Shown: positions 45,337 through 54,507, counted from the first letter of the stretch. The stretch: DNA of 64,000 bases from Streptosporangium canum (GCF_900113865.1 NZ_FOQY01000017.1:1-64000); one strand, 5' to 3'. The notes: generated from the sequence alone by a model not told the origin. Numbers and translations: made by a program.

Positions 45337-46116
45337 TCACGCGGGCACCAGCTCCTTGACGTAGGAGCGCGCGAGCTGCGAGGTGAGGTCGTGGAACTCC
45401 TTCTTGGTCACCGCGTCCCGCACCGTCGCGAGGACGGCGCGGGCGTGCCTGAGCGCCTCGTCCACGGAGACCCCCTCCTCCAAGGCGACGAGCGCGAGGA
45501 AATCCTCCAGCGGCGTCGTCCCGGGAGCGTTGTCGCTCCCCTCGTTGCCGCGCTCCAGCGCGGAGGACAGCTCGGCGGGCAGCGCCTCCATCAGGTCGCG
45601 TATCTCACCTACGCTGATCTGCTCCCCCAGCATCTCCAGCACCGCCTCGCTGGCCCGCCAGGCTCCCTGCTTGTCGGCGAGTCCCGCCCGGCCGGCGACC
45701 CGGTTCAGGAACTCCTCCAGCGTGAGGGTCGGACCGGCCGCCGCGACGGTCCTCTCGATGAGCAGTCGGAAGTCCTCCGGAAGCTCCGAGACCACCCGGG
45801 TGAACACGGCCGTGGGCACGGCCCGGCTCAGTGCCAGGAGGACGGCGCCCGCGCGCCGTTCGGCGGCCGGCAGGTCGACCTGCTCACCCTCGGCGATCCG
45901 GCGCAGGAACTCGTCGGCGTAGACGTTCTCCTGGACGTGATCCTGCGGCAGCAGCCGTGCCGGCTCCCGTGGCAGGTGTTCGGCGAGTTCCCGGGCCTGA
46001 TCCGGTGTCAGCCGCTTGACGAGTGTTTCGAGCGTCACACGGACCGTGGCCTCGGCGGTCTGCCGGTCGGCACCGGCCGCGTGCTGGACGATCGAGAGAA
46101 ACCGGTCGTAGTCCAT
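45337..46116 (-). CDS. Protein with two DUF2267 domains
   Basis: A 259-residue cytosolic helical protein made of two DUF2267-like repeats (about 1-130 and 130-259). Matching elements are TLETLVKRLTPDQARELAEHLP in the first (in part) and EAVLEMLGEQISVGEIRDLM and EALPAEL in the second. Each repeat is followed by DEFLRRIA or EDFLALVA and a long helix. DUF2267 function is unknown. AAGTAGG precedes the ATG. It is downstream of the TPR gene on the same strand, 136 bases away. Confidence 0.8.
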   Translation of the reverse strand: MDYDRFLSIVQHAAGADRQTAEATVRVTLETLVKRLTPDQARELAEHLPREPARLLPQDHVQENVYADEFLRRIAEGEQVDLPAAERRAGAVLLALSRAVPTAVFTRVVSELPEDFRLLIERTVAAAGPTLTLEEFLNRVAGRAGLADKQGAWRASEAVLEMLGEQISVGEIRDLMEALPAELSSALERGNEGSDNAPGTTPLEDFLALVALEEGVSVDEALRHARAVLATVRDAVTKKEFHDLTSQLARSYVKELVPA

Positions 46117-46252
46117 AACTGCCTACTTTGGTCTATTTTGTCCGACTTCTTCCGACGCTACTCGAGACGCCCCCCCGGGCCATATGCGCTCAGGCCGGAC
46201 CGGGACCAAAGCGGGCAAAGGCTTGGCGAGCCGTTGATCCGCGACACGGAGC

Positions 46253-48253
46253 TCACCGCAGTCCCAGAGCTCGCCGGATGTCAGGATCACCGGGATCGAG
46301 GTCGAGGGCACGACGCAGATCATCCGTGGCCGCCTCCCCCCTGCCCAGAGCCCGCAGAGCGGTAGCCCGGTTGAAGTACAGCTCCGGCCCCTCCTCGATC
46401 TCGATCGCCCTGGACAGATCCGCCACCGCGCCCTCCGCGTCACCGGTCTCGTAGCGGAGGATGCCCCGGTTGGCCCAGGCCGTACCGAGACCGGGGGCCC
46501 TGTCCAGGGCCGCGTCGAAGGCGCGGGCGGCCTCCTCGAAGTGCCCGGACGCGGTGTCCAGCTGCCCTTTCACGGTCAGCAGGTGGGGATTGCCCGGCAT
46601 GAGCGCCAGCCCGGTCTCGACGTCGGCCCGCGCCTCGGCCGCCAGGCCGAGCACGGCCAGCACGCCCGCCCGGTTGATGTAGGCGTCCAGATGGTCCGGG
46701 TCCAGCTCCAGAACATGATCCAGGTCGGCCCGGCCTCCCGCCAGATCCCCCAGCGCGAGCCGGACCTCGGCCCGGTTGTAGTAGGCCTCGGGCAGCGGCG
46801 GGCTCACCCGGATCGCGGCCTCGTAGTCGGCCAGCGCCTCATCGGTCAGCCCGAGCCGGAACAGCAGGTTGCCCCGGTCCAGGTAGTGGTCGGCGAAGAG
46901 CGGGTCGACGGCGATCGCCTCGGTGTACTCCTCCCGGGCCTCCTTGGTACGGCCCAGCTCGGCGAGGAGCCGGCCCCGGTTGGCGTACAGCACCATCCGG
47001 TGCAGCGGGTGCCGGCCCGGCGGCAGATCCCGCCGCGCCAGCTCGATGGCCGATTCGACCAGGGAGAGAGCCTTGTGCGGCTCGCCCGCCCGCGCCTCGA
47101 TGAGGGCCTGGCCGTTGCGGTCGAAGCCCAGCTTGAAGGCACGCTCCTGCCGGTCCGGCAGCAGGGTGGAGATGGCGACGGCCTGGTTGATCCAGCCCCT
47201 GGCCCGGCCCAGGTCCCGCCGGTCCGGATCGGGGTGACGGGCGTCGAGCATGGCCGTGCCGTACGCCGACGCCGCGTGCACCGCGGGGTCCTGGCTGCCG
47301 CGGCGGGCGCGCTCATAGAGGTCACGGGCCTCGTCCTGGCGGGAGAGGGCTCCCAAGGCGGTGGCCGTGCGCTGGGTGAAGCGCCACCAGAGGTCCGACC
47401 CGGGCCCGGCCAGCCGTAGCCCGCGCCGCCCCAGCTCGATCACCGCGTCCAGGAAACCCTCCCTGACGCAGTGGTCGACGGCCGTCCAGAGCGCCTCGGC
47501 CCCGCGTCCGCGGGGGTCGGCGCCATGCTCCCGGTGGAAGGGGACGGCGCCCAGGCGCGGGGAGAACTCCCCGGCGGCCTCCAGCTCGTCGGCCCGCAGG
47601 TCGTGCAGCCTGGCCCGCTCCGCCGGGTCCAGCGCCTCGTAGTCGGCACGCGATCGCTCGTCGGTGCAGTCGGAGGCCACATGGGCGGCGCCGCCGGCGT
47701 GCGGCGGCCACCCCTGGCCGGGCTCGGCGTGAACCTGCCCGGCCCCGGCGGAGTCCGCCACATGGCCGCGGAACCATCGCGGCGGTGGCTGCCGCGAGGC
47801 GAGCACCATCGTCAGCAGTGCCGGATCCAGCCGCCTGACCAGCACCGCGAGCAGTTCGAGGTCGGTCGGGTCGGCCTCGTGGAGGTTCTCCACGACCAGC
47901 GTGCGCGGCCCGCTCAGGCCCGCGCCGAGAAACTCCGCCACCCCGTTGGCGAGCCTGAGGGTACGGCGGGGCGCGGGCACGAGGATCCGCTCGTCGTCGT
48001 CGATCCGCGCGTCTATGGTCTCCCGTCGCGCGGCCACCCGATCTCGCAGATCAGGGGCCACGCTACGGATCTCGATGTCGTGAGACGCGACGTGCGCGGG
48101 AGCCCGTTCCAGGACCTCCGGCACGATCGCGCGCAAAATGGCGCCGCCGACCGTGTAGGGCCCACGCGACCGCCGGTGCCCGTTCACCACCAGGGGGGAC
48201 GGGTCCGCACGGTCACCGGAGAGCGGCCCGATCAGCCAGAGATGCTCCCTCAC
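46253..48253 (-). CDS. TPR protein with a degenerate AAA/STAND-like N-terminus
   Basis: A 666-residue cytosolic protein. The N-terminal 200 residues contain RTLVVENLHEADPTDLELL (about 116-134), which resembles the Walker-B helix of MalT/STAND ATPases. I find no Walker A motif (GxxxxGK[ST]), so ATP hydrolysis is doubtful. Residues about 330-660 are tandem tetratricopeptide repeats, for example AYYNRAEVRLALGDLAGGR and LYFNRATALRALGRGEAA. It looks like a protein-binding scaffold. The GTG start overlaps the stop of a 24-codon peptide gene (GTGA), so its translation depends on the peptide's. Confidence 0.8.
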   Translation of the reverse strand: MREHLWLIGPLSGDRADPSPLVVNGHRRSRGPYTVGGAILRAIVPEVLERAPAHVASHDIEIRSVAPDLRDRVAARRETIDARIDDDERILVPAPRRTLRLANGVAEFLGAGLSGPRTLVVENLHEADPTDLELLAVLVRRLDPALLTMVLASRQPPPRWFRGHVADSAGAGQVHAEPGQGWPPHAGGAAHVASDCTDERSRADYEALDPAERARLHDLRADELEAAGEFSPRLGAVPFHREHGADPRGRGAEALWTAVDHCVREGFLDAVIELGRRGLRLAGPGSDLWWRFTQRTATALGALSRQDEARDLYERARRGSQDPAVHAASAYGTAMLDARHPDPDRRDLGRARGWINQAVAISTLLPDRQERAFKLGFDRNGQALIEARAGEPHKALSLVESAIELARRDLPPGRHPLHRMVLYANRGRLLAELGRTKEAREEYTEAIAVDPLFADHYLDRGNLLFRLGLTDEALADYEAAIRVSPPLPEAYYNRAEVRLALGDLAGGRADLDHVLELDPDHLDAYINRAGVLAVLGLAAEARADVETGLALMPGNPHLLTVKGQLDTASGHFEEAARAFDAALDRAPGLGTAWANRGILRYETGDAEGAVADLSRAIEIEEGPELYFNRATALRALGRGEAATDDLRRALDLDPGDPDIRRALGLR

Positions 48254-48324
48254 CCCTTGTGGATGACGCTGGAAGCACCGCTCAGCTTGGTGGTGCCAGG
48301 TTTGCGAACAATGATCTTCTTCAT
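48250..48324 (-). CDS. 24-residue peptide coupled to the TPR gene
   Basis: A 25-codon ORF starting MKKIIVRKPG and ending SVIHKG. It has a strong ribosome-binding site (GTGGGGGGTACG before the ATG) and a four-base stop/start overlap with the TPR gene. An upstream region at 48363-48398 carries an inverted repeat. The N-terminus is basic and Lys-rich, the C-terminal third Ser-rich, and there is no cysteine and no hydrophobic signal. It could be a leader peptide for attenuation, a signalling peptide or a modified-peptide precursor. I do not recognise a family. Confidence 0.6.
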   Translation of the reverse strand: MKKIIVRKPGTTKLSGASSVIHKG

Positions 48325-48362
48325 CGTACCCCCCACGGGAAAATGACTACAGGTACGAAGAA

Positions 48363-48398
48363 CAAGTATTCTGCCACTTCACTAGATCGCAATACTTG
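48363..48398 (-). promoter_or_regulatory. Inverted repeat in the promoter of the peptide-TPR genes
   Basis: CAAGTATT (48363-48370) and AATACTTG (48391-48398) are perfect half-sites 20 bases apart in an AT-rich stretch (48340-48418) unlike the surrounding GC-rich DNA. It is a likely operator for the minus-strand peptide gene. Confidence 0.5.
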
Positions 48399-48418
48399 AC
48401 TATAAAACAGTCTTGAAT

Positions 48419-48913
48419 TTACTTAAATGCAGCAAGATGGGACATGGTGACAACTAGCTCTTTCTCGCCATAAAGCACGACGCATCCGCCGCGCTCCTCC
48501 CGGCTGATCTCACGCCAACCGTGCTTGCGGTAGAGCTCGATCGCGGCCGGCTGGTTCAGCGTGGTGTCCCCGCGGAGCCGTACGTAACCCAGCTCGACCG
48601 CCCGCGTCTCCAGCGCAATGCTCATCTGGGCGCCGAAGCCTCGCCGCTGGAACTCCGGATGGACCCGCAGACGGCACAGCTCCGCGGTCTCGTCGTCGAT
48701 CCGGCGGAGGCCGCCCATCGCGACGATGCGCCCTCCCGGGATCTCCCCCACGAAGAAGTCCCCCCGGCCGGCGATGTAGATCTCGTTGATCCTCGGGAAG
48801 TCGTCCTCGTAGTAGACGCCGTCTCCCGGCGCGAGGCCCACCTGGGCAAGGCAGATCTGATGGAGCGCCCAGATGGATTCCAGATCGGACCAGCGATAGC
48901 GCCGGAGCCTCAT
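48419..48913 (-). CDS. GNAT-family N-acetyltransferase
   Basis: A 164-residue single GNAT domain. It has MGGLRRIDDETAELCRLRVH, in part, then EFQRRGFGAQMSIALETRAV (acetyl-CoA loop), and a closing ELYRKHGWREI. Its ATG overlaps the XRE gene's stop (ATGA), so the two are coupled. The substrate is unknown, and a protein or peptide target from the nearby peptide gene is possible but unproven. Confidence 0.88.
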   Translation of the reverse strand: MRLRRYRWSDLESIWALHQICLAQVGLAPGDGVYYEDDFPRINEIYIAGRGDFFVGEIPGGRIVAMGGLRRIDDETAELCRLRVHPEFQRRGFGAQMSIALETRAVELGYVRLRGDTTLNQPAAIELYRKHGWREISREERGGCVVLYGEKELVVTMSHLAAFK

Positions 48914-50472
48914 ACATCGCCCCCGGACGGATCCGCCGGCGCGGGGCGCAGTGCCTCCAGATAGAGCTTGAGCTCGGGGTGGTCGGGACTCCTGGCCTCC
49001 ACCTCCTTGGCCACCTCGTGGGCGCGCTGCATGAGGATGTCCGGTCTGCCGCCCTGGTTCAGCCCGGCGAGCGCGGACCTGGCTATCGTCAGCGCCTCCT
49101 CCAGGTCGCCCTCAAGGAGCTTGCACTTGGCCCGGTCGAGCTTGATGATCGTGGGATCGAGCCAGTCCGCTGGGCCGTACTTGGTGAGCGCCTGTTCCAG
49201 GATGAGGTCGGCCTCCATCGCCTGCCCCAGCCTCACCAGCGCGTCTCCCTGATGGAAGTAGAGCTGGCGCTCGGTGTAGCCGAAGGTCGAGTCCTCCTGA
49301 TCGGCCGCGGTCATCTGGGAGAACGCCGCCCTGGCCCGGGACAGCGCCCGCTTGGCCTGGTCGACCACGTCCTTCTTCCCCGAACCCGACAGCATCGCCA
49401 GCGCGCGGGCCTCGAAGACCGGGGCCATGGCCTGGGCCGCGCACGGCGTCTGGCCGGCCAGATCGCGGCTCTTCCTCGCGAGGTTGAGCGCCTCGCGCGG
49501 GTCGCCGTAGTAGAGCGGGACCAGGGCCTCTCTGGCGATGACCCAGGCGCGGAGCGCCCGGTCGCCGGTGTCGTCGGCGGCCGTCCTGCCGGTCCTGAAG
49601 AAGGACCGGGCCATCCTGTGGTCGCCGAGGTTCACCATGATCATGCCGCTGAGCCCGGCGAGCTGGGCCGCCATGCGGCACAGCCGTTCCTGCAGGTCCA
49701 CCGGCTGGCGCCGCTCCATGGCCTTGCGCACGGCGCTGAACTCCAGCAACACGTCGCAGAGCAGCCTCAGCGGCGGCGTGTTCATGTATTGGCGGCCGAA
49801 GCCGACGGTGGCCTCCTCCCACTGATCGAGCATCGCAGGCGAAACGGTGGCCGACACCAGGGTCTCGTCCATCCTCCTGCGAATGTTCTCCACAGATCCA
49901 AGCACCTGTCCGTCCAGCGTGGCGCCGGTGCCGGTGCCGGCCAGAAGCAGTAAAAGCGTCCTCCGTAGCACGTTCTCGTCCTCCTCGCCCCCGTCCGCGG
50001 AAGGGTCGCCGCCGATCGACTGGATCAGCCGCTCACGCGGACCAGGGGAAGTGTCGGGTCTTCCATCCTGGAGATCACCTCGGAGGGCACCGGGCGTCTT
50101 GTGGCCGTGACCACAGATGCACGGGCCGTCGTACCCGAGAGATGCCGGTTCGACCCGGTAGGCGGAGCACAGGTAGTGGAGGTATTCGGGCCCCGGACGC
50201 TTCAGCCCGCTCTCATAAGCGGACAGGAGCGTCTCGCCGATACCCGGCGCCGCTTTGCCGTCGCGCTCGAACAGTGCCCGTATCTGTTCGATCACGTCGG
50301 CGAGGGCGACGCCATGTGCGAGCCGGTGACCCTTGATGCGCGTGGTCCCGAACTGGGGACCGCACTTGTCGTGGATCTCCTCGGCGATCTGAGCCGAGCC
50401 ACGCCCTGCCGCCAGGCCTCTGGCCCGGATCTGCCGAGCTAACTCTGTCTCCCTGTGCTGCCTGCCGGACAT
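48910..50472 (-). CDS. XRE-type HTH regulator with TPR-like C-terminal region
   Basis: A 520-residue protein. The N-terminal 100 residues hold a helix-turn-helix region, RIKGHRLAHGVALADVIEQI and LLSAYESGLKRPGPEYLHYL (XRE-like recognition and follow-on helix). CICGHG follows at about 120. The rest is helical TPR-like repeats (about 190-510) with EEALTIARSALAGL. It resembles actinobacterial regulators that bind a peptide through TPRs (inference). The ATG at 50472 has GAGAGGGG. It is divergent from the 94-residue gene. Confidence 0.82.
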   Translation of the reverse strand: MSGRQHRETELARQIRARGLAAGRGSAQIAEEIHDKCGPQFGTTRIKGHRLAHGVALADVIEQIRALFERDGKAAPGIGETLLSAYESGLKRPGPEYLHYLCSAYRVEPASLGYDGPCICGHGHKTPGALRGDLQDGRPDTSPGPRERLIQSIGGDPSADGGEEDENVLRRTLLLLLAGTGTGATLDGQVLGSVENIRRRMDETLVSATVSPAMLDQWEEATVGFGRQYMNTPPLRLLCDVLLEFSAVRKAMERRQPVDLQERLCRMAAQLAGLSGMIMVNLGDHRMARSFFRTGRTAADDTGDRALRAWVIAREALVPLYYGDPREALNLARKSRDLAGQTPCAAQAMAPVFEARALAMLSGSGKKDVVDQAKRALSRARAAFSQMTAADQEDSTFGYTERQLYFHQGDALVRLGQAMEADLILEQALTKYGPADWLDPTIIKLDRAKCKLLEGDLEEALTIARSALAGLNQGGRPDILMQRAHEVAKEVEARSPDHPELKLYLEALRPAPADPSGGDV

Positions 50473-50809
50473 ACCGGCCCCTCTCTCGTGGCCAGCGGGG
50501 CTGGCTGGCACACTAGTCCCGACCGGTCCTCTCCCGTGACTCAGTGTGATTCAGCTGTCGCACTGTGCCTACCGAGAATGATGGACCAACTTTGGCTCAT
50601 CCGGAACGCGCGAATAGAGCCATCGGCTAAGGATCGTCCACCACCGGACTGTTTCTTTCAACCTACTTGGGAGAAGGCACAACCCGATCTTGGGTTTCCC
50701 TCCGTTGACCCATCGGCCCAGGTGAGTCATCTTTGGCCAACCAGCACTGATTCGCGTAACCAAGCGAACACGATTCGGTGCGGTATGGGCGACCAAGAGG
50801 AGGGACGAG
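50473..50809. other. Divergent promoter region between the XRE and 94-residue genes
   Basis: A 337-base gap that is less GC-rich than its surroundings. It should hold both promoters and probably the regulator's own operator. No gene is supported. Confidence 0.5.
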
Positions 50810-51094
50810 GTGGGGGAAGACGACTTCGGGCACCTGGAGCGGCTGGTGTCGGAACTCGACGCTCGCGGGCTGCACGCCCGAGTGGTGCGGACCCAGTCGG
50901 GTCGCGCCTTCGTGCGCGTGATCAACCCTAGCGCAACCAGCCTGGCGGAGAACGTCACCTGCCGAGCCCAGGCCGCTCCAAGCCACCGGGACTGGTACTA
51001 CTGGTGGTCCTGGGGGGAACGGATGCACACGGCGCAGGACCCGGCCGGTGCCGCGACCAAGGTCGCACGCGTACTCGCCGCGGTGGGGGAGTGA
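50810..51094 (+). CDS. Small protein of unknown function, divergent from the XRE regulator
   Basis: A 94-residue protein. The first half (DFGHLERLVSELDARGLHARV) is a helix-strand unit. The middle has RAFVRVINPSATSLAENV, and the C-terminus carries aromatic DWYYWWSWGERMH followed by a helical AATKVARVLAAVG. The aromatic run may form a binding surface. I recall similar small proteins beside XRE regulators in actinobacteria but know no function. The GTG has GAGGAGGGA five bases upstream. A terminator follows. Confidence 0.72.
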   Translation: MGEDDFGHLERLVSELDARGLHARVVRTQSGRAFVRVINPSATSLAENVTCRAQAAPSHRDWYYWWSWGERMHTAQDPAGAATKVARVLAAVGE

Positions 51095-51100
51095 GACGAG

Positions 51101-51138
51101 CGGTGGTCCGGACGGAGTCGCAGCCGTCCGGACCACCG
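51101..51138 (+). terminator. Intrinsic terminator of the 94-residue gene
   Basis: A perfect 15-bp stem (51101-51115 with 51124-51138) with an 8-base loop starts seven bases after the stop. Confidence 0.85.
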
Positions 51139-51521
51139 TCCCCAACGCGGCTCTGCGGGGCCGGCGGGGTGACCGGTGCGGAGCGTCCTCGGACGCTGGG
51201 CACCCCGCCGACCCCAAGACCCGTGAACACGGGCCCTGCGAACGCAAGAAGATCGGCAAACGCGAGCTGCCGTCCGGATCCGTCCGGACGGTGATCGGAG
51301 GGATCCCCCTCGGAAACGGCACGGGACACGCTTCCGGGTGCGTGCCCCGTCCGAGCCGCCCGTCACCGGAGCGTCCGTACCCCGCCCCCCGCGGCCCCGG
51401 GGTCCGGATGTCCCCGTCTTCCCCGGCGTGATGTGACGGCGGCCGGTTCGGTAGGCAATATGGGTAGGCAACGCGACTTGCCCATTTCGCCGACCGATCC
51501 GATCCGAGAGGGATCCGCTCC
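51139..51521. other. Non-coding gap before the MscS gene
   Basis: No supportable gene in about 380 bases. A second hairpin (CCGTCCGG 51270-51277 with 51284-51291) repeats the GTCCGGAC core of the terminator at 51101-51138. The MscS promoter probably lies near 51440-51500. Confidence 0.4.
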
Positions 51522-52529
51522 GTGTTCCTGCCCGTCCCCGCCTCCACCCCCACCCCCCAACCCACCGGTGAGCTGATAGTCGATGACCTTCTCAAGGCGG
51601 GCGCGGGCCTAACCAAGGGCTGTGAGAACGGCGGCGGGGTAATCTGCAGCCTCATGCAATCCGTCCTGCCCCCCACCTGGGCTCCCGTGATCGCGAGCGC
51701 GATCGCGATCATGCTCGTCGTGGTCATCGCACTGCTCCTGCGCAATGTGGCCAACCGGCTGATCACGCGGGTGGTCAAGCGCGCCTCCTCCTCCAACGGC
51801 AGCTCGATCGCCGGGCGCCTCCGCGGAAAGCAGTCGGTGGCGCTGGAGGGGCTCGACGCGGTCGCCGCCGAACGGCGCAGGCAGCGCGCGGAGACCATCG
51901 GCTCGGTGCTGCGGCCCGTCGCCTCGATCGTCATCCTCGGCACCGCGGCCCTGACCGTCCTGGAGCGCCTCTCCGTCCCCATCGCCCCCCTGCTGACCAG
52001 CGTCGGCATCGTCGGCGTGGCCGTCGGCTTCGGCGCCCAGGAGCTGGTCAAGGACTTCATCGCCGGCATGTTCATGCTCCTGGAGGACCAGTACGGCGTG
52101 GGCGACGTGATCGACGTGGGTGCCGCGATCGGCACCGTCGAGGCGGTCACCCTGCGCATCACCCGCCTGCGCGACATCGACGGCCGGGTCTGGTACGTCC
52201 GCAACGGCACCATCACCCGTGTCGGCAACGAGTCCCAGGGCTGGTCCCGCGCCACCGTTGACGTCCCGGTGTCGTACGCCTCCGACATCCCCGCGGTCCG
52301 CGCCCTGCTCAAGGACGTGGTCGAGGACATGTGGAACGACACCACCTACCGCGACAGCGTCATGGTGGAGGAGCCCCAGGTCTGGGGGATCGAGCAGATC
52401 TCCGACACCGCCATCGTCTTCCGGATCAGCGCCAAGACGATCCCCTCCCGGCAGGCCGAGGTCGCCCGTGAGCTCCGCATCCGGATCAAGTCCGCCCTTG
52501 ATCGGGCCTCCATCCCGATCGCCGGCTGA
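51522..52529 (+). CDS. MscS-family mechanosensitive channel
   Basis: A 335-residue membrane protein. A short extracytoplasmic N-terminus is followed by membrane helices at about 53-75 and 125-150. The pore-lining TM3 region is [34 protein letters not shown], seen in part. A cytosolic beta domain and alpha/beta domain follow. MscS channels open under membrane tension and release osmolytes. The GTG start has GAGAGGG nine bases upstream. Confidence 0.92.
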   Translation: MFLPVPASTPTPQPTGELIVDDLLKAGAGLTKGCENGGGVICSLMQSVLPPTWAPVIASAIAIMLVVVIALLLRNVANRLITRVVKRASSSNGSSIAGRLRGKQSVALEGLDAVAAERRRQRAETIGSVLRPVASIVILGTAALTVLERLSVPIAPLLTSVGIVGVAVGFGAQELVKDFIAGMFMLLEDQYGVGDVIDVGAAIGTVEAVTLRITRLRDIDGRVWYVRNGTITRVGNESQGWSRATVDVPVSYASDIPAVRALLKDVVEDMWNDTTYRDSVMVEEPQVWGIEQISDTAIVFRISAKTIPSRQAEVARELRIRIKSALDRASIPIAG

Positions 52530-52536
52530 CGTCACT

Positions 52537-52542
52537 TAGGCT
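52537..52542 (+). promoter_or_regulatory. Leaderless -10 element for the globin gene
   Basis: TAGGCT lies seven bases before the GTG at 52550, just after the MscS stop. Confidence 0.6.
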
Positions 52543-52549
52543 TGGAGCC

Positions 52550-52948
52550 GTGTCCGCTATCCCCGAGGAACCCCAGACCTTCTACGACGCCGTCGGCGGC
52601 GAGGAGACCTTCCGGCTTCTGGTCCACCGCTTCTACCAGGGCGTCGTGAAAGACCCGCTGCTGCTACCGCTCTATCCCGAGGACGACCTCACCGGGGCCG
52701 AAGACCGGTTGAGCCTCTTCCTGATCCAATACTGGGGCGGCCCCAACACCTACAGCGCGCAGCGGGGGCACCCGCGGCTGCGAATGCGCCACAACCCCTT
52801 CGTCATCGGCTCGGCCGAGCGCGACGCCTGGCTCAAGCACATGCATGACGCGGTGGTCTCGCTGGATCTCCCCGACGAGTTGGAGAAGCGCCTGTGGGAC
52901 TACCTCGTCTACGCGGCGCACAGCATGGTCAACGCCCCTGACGCATAA
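52550..52948 (+). CDS. glbO: Group II truncated haemoglobin
   Basis: A 132-residue two-over-two globin. It shows [22 protein letters not shown], in part, then the proximal region [16 protein letters not shown] containing the haem-ligand His, and WLKHMHDAV. The sequence order matches GlbO of mycobacteria. It binds oxygen or handles reactive nitrogen species, with the exact role uncertain. It lies 20 bases after the MscS gene and 23 before the GH13 gene. The gene symbol is by similarity. Confidence 0.9.
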   Translation: MSAIPEEPQTFYDAVGGEETFRLLVHRFYQGVVKDPLLLPLYPEDDLTGAEDRLSLFLIQYWGGPNTYSAQRGHPRLRMRHNPFVIGSAERDAWLKHMHDAVVSLDLPDELEKRLWDYLVYAAHSMVNAPDA

Positions 52949-52971
52949 ACCCCGTCAGGCGGGGGCAATCC

Positions 52972-54507
52972 ATGCACATGGAAACCCCCTGGTGGCGTGA
53001 TGCCGTCGTCTACGAGATCTATGTTCGCAGCTTCGCCGACGCCTCAGGAGACGGCGTCGGCGACCTGGCCGGCATCCGGCAGCGTCTGCCCTACCTCGCC
53101 GAGCTGGGCGTGGATGCGATCTGGCTGACCCCTTTCTACCGCTCCCCCATGGCCGACGGCGGCTACGACGTGGCCGACTACCGCGACGTCGACCCGCTGT
53201 TCGGCACCTTGGCCGACTTCGACGCGCTCGTCGCCGACGCCCACGGCCACGGGCTGCGGGTGATCGTGGACATCGTGCCCAACCACAGCTCCTCCGAGCA
53301 CGAGTGGTTCAAGACGGCGTTGCGGGGCGAGGGGCGCGACCGCTACCTCTTCCGCGACGGCGGGGAACTGCCGCCCAACAACTGGCAGTCCACCTTCAGC
53401 GGCCCGGCCTGGTCCAGGACGCCCGACGGGCAGTGGTATCTGCACCTGTTCGCCGCCGAACAGCCTGACTTCAACTGGCGCAACCCCGAGGTGCGGTCGG
53501 AGTTCCTCGACGTGCTGAGATTCTGGCTGGACCGGGGCGTGGACGGGTTCAGGATCGACGTGGCGATGGGCCTCTACAAGGCCGAGGGCCTGCCCGACAC
53601 CCCTCCGGAGGACCAGGCGTTCAAGGCCGAGTCACCGATCTGGGGGCGGCCCGAGGTGCACGAGGTCTACCGCGAATGGCGCAAGGTGCTCGACTCCTAC
53701 CCGGACGAGCGGATGGCCATCGGCGAGGTGTGGACCGACTCCGCCGAGGATCTCGCCCTCTACGTCCGCCCCGACGAGCTGCACCAGAGCTTCAACTTCG
53801 CCTGGCTGGAGGCGCCCTGGTCGGCGACGGCGTTCCAGAAGGTCATCGATGACACCCTGGCCGCCGTGACCGCCCCCACCTGGGTGCTCTCCAACCACGA
53901 CGTGGTCCGCCACGTCACCCGGTACGGCGGGGGCCTGATCAACTCCACCACGGGCCTCGCCCGCGCGCGGGCGGCTCTGCTGGCCATGCTCGCCCTGCCG
54001 GGATCGGCGTACCTGTACCAGGGGGAGGAGCTCGGTCTCCCCGAGGTGACGGACCTCCCCCCGGAGTCGCGGCAGGACCCCATCTTCGCCCGCTCCCGGG
54101 GGACACTGCCCGGCCGTGACGGCTGCCGGGTGCCCATCCCGTGGTCCGGCGTCGCCGAGCCGTACGGCTTCTCGCCCGACGGCGCCCGTCCCTGGCTGCC
54201 CCAGCCGGTCGAGTGGGCCGTGCTGAGCGCCGAACACCAGGCGAGCGACCCGGGCTCGACCCTGAGCTTCTACCAGGAGGCCCTGCGCGCCCGCCGCGAG
54301 CTGCGCGGCTCGTTCACCGACGGGATCACCTGGCTGGACTCTCCCGAGGGTGCGCTCTTCTTCAGCCGTGGCCCGCTGACCTGCGTCATCAACTGCGGCT
54401 CCGATTCGGTACAGCTCCCGCCGCACGAGCGGGTCCTGATCGGCAGCGCCCCCGTGGACGGCTACCTCCTCCCCCCGGACACCGCCGCCTGGCTTCACAC
54501 CCCGTAG
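52972..54507 (+). CDS. GH13 alpha-glucosidase/amylase-family enzyme
   Basis: A 511-residue glycoside hydrolase. GH13 regions are visible: DIVPNHSS (region I), GFRIDVAMG (region II, nucleophile Asp), AIGEVWTD (region III, acid Glu) and LSNHDVVRH (region IV, transition-state Asp). The QSTFSGPAW loop and the NHDVVRHVTRYG segment fit alpha-glucosidase-type (oligo-1,6-glucosidase-like) members. There is no signal peptide, so it is cytosolic. The start may instead be the ATG at 52978. It may be co-transcribed with the globin. Confidence 0.92.
   Translation: MHMETPWWRDAVVYEIYVRSFADASGDGVGDLAGIRQRLPYLAELGVDAIWLTPFYRSPMADGGYDVADYRDVDPLFGTLADFDALVADAHGHGLRVIVDIVPNHSSSEHEWFKTALRGEGRDRYLFRDGGELPPNNWQSTFSGPAWSRTPDGQWYLHLFAAEQPDFNWRNPEVRSEFLDVLRFWLDRGVDGFRIDVAMGLYKAEGLPDTPPEDQAFKAESPIWGRPEVHEVYREWRKVLDSYPDERMAIGEVWTDSAEDLALYVRPDELHQSFNFAWLEAPWSATAFQKVIDDTLAAVTAPTWVLSNHDVVRHVTRYGGGLINSTTGLARARAALLAMLALPGSAYLYQGEELGLPEVTDLPPESRQDPIFARSRGTLPGRDGCRVPIPWSGVAEPYGFSPDGARPWLPQPVEWAVLSAEHQASDPGSTLSFYQEALRARRELRGSFTDGITWLDSPEGALFFSRGPLTCVINCGSDSVQLPPHERVLIGSAPVDGYLLPPDTAAWLHTP

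Noticed and set aside
44155-51521. Possible mobile element around the accessory genes
   Set aside because: No transposase, integrase, tRNA-end duplication or terminal repeats were seen, although a regulator remnant and AT-rich patches are present.
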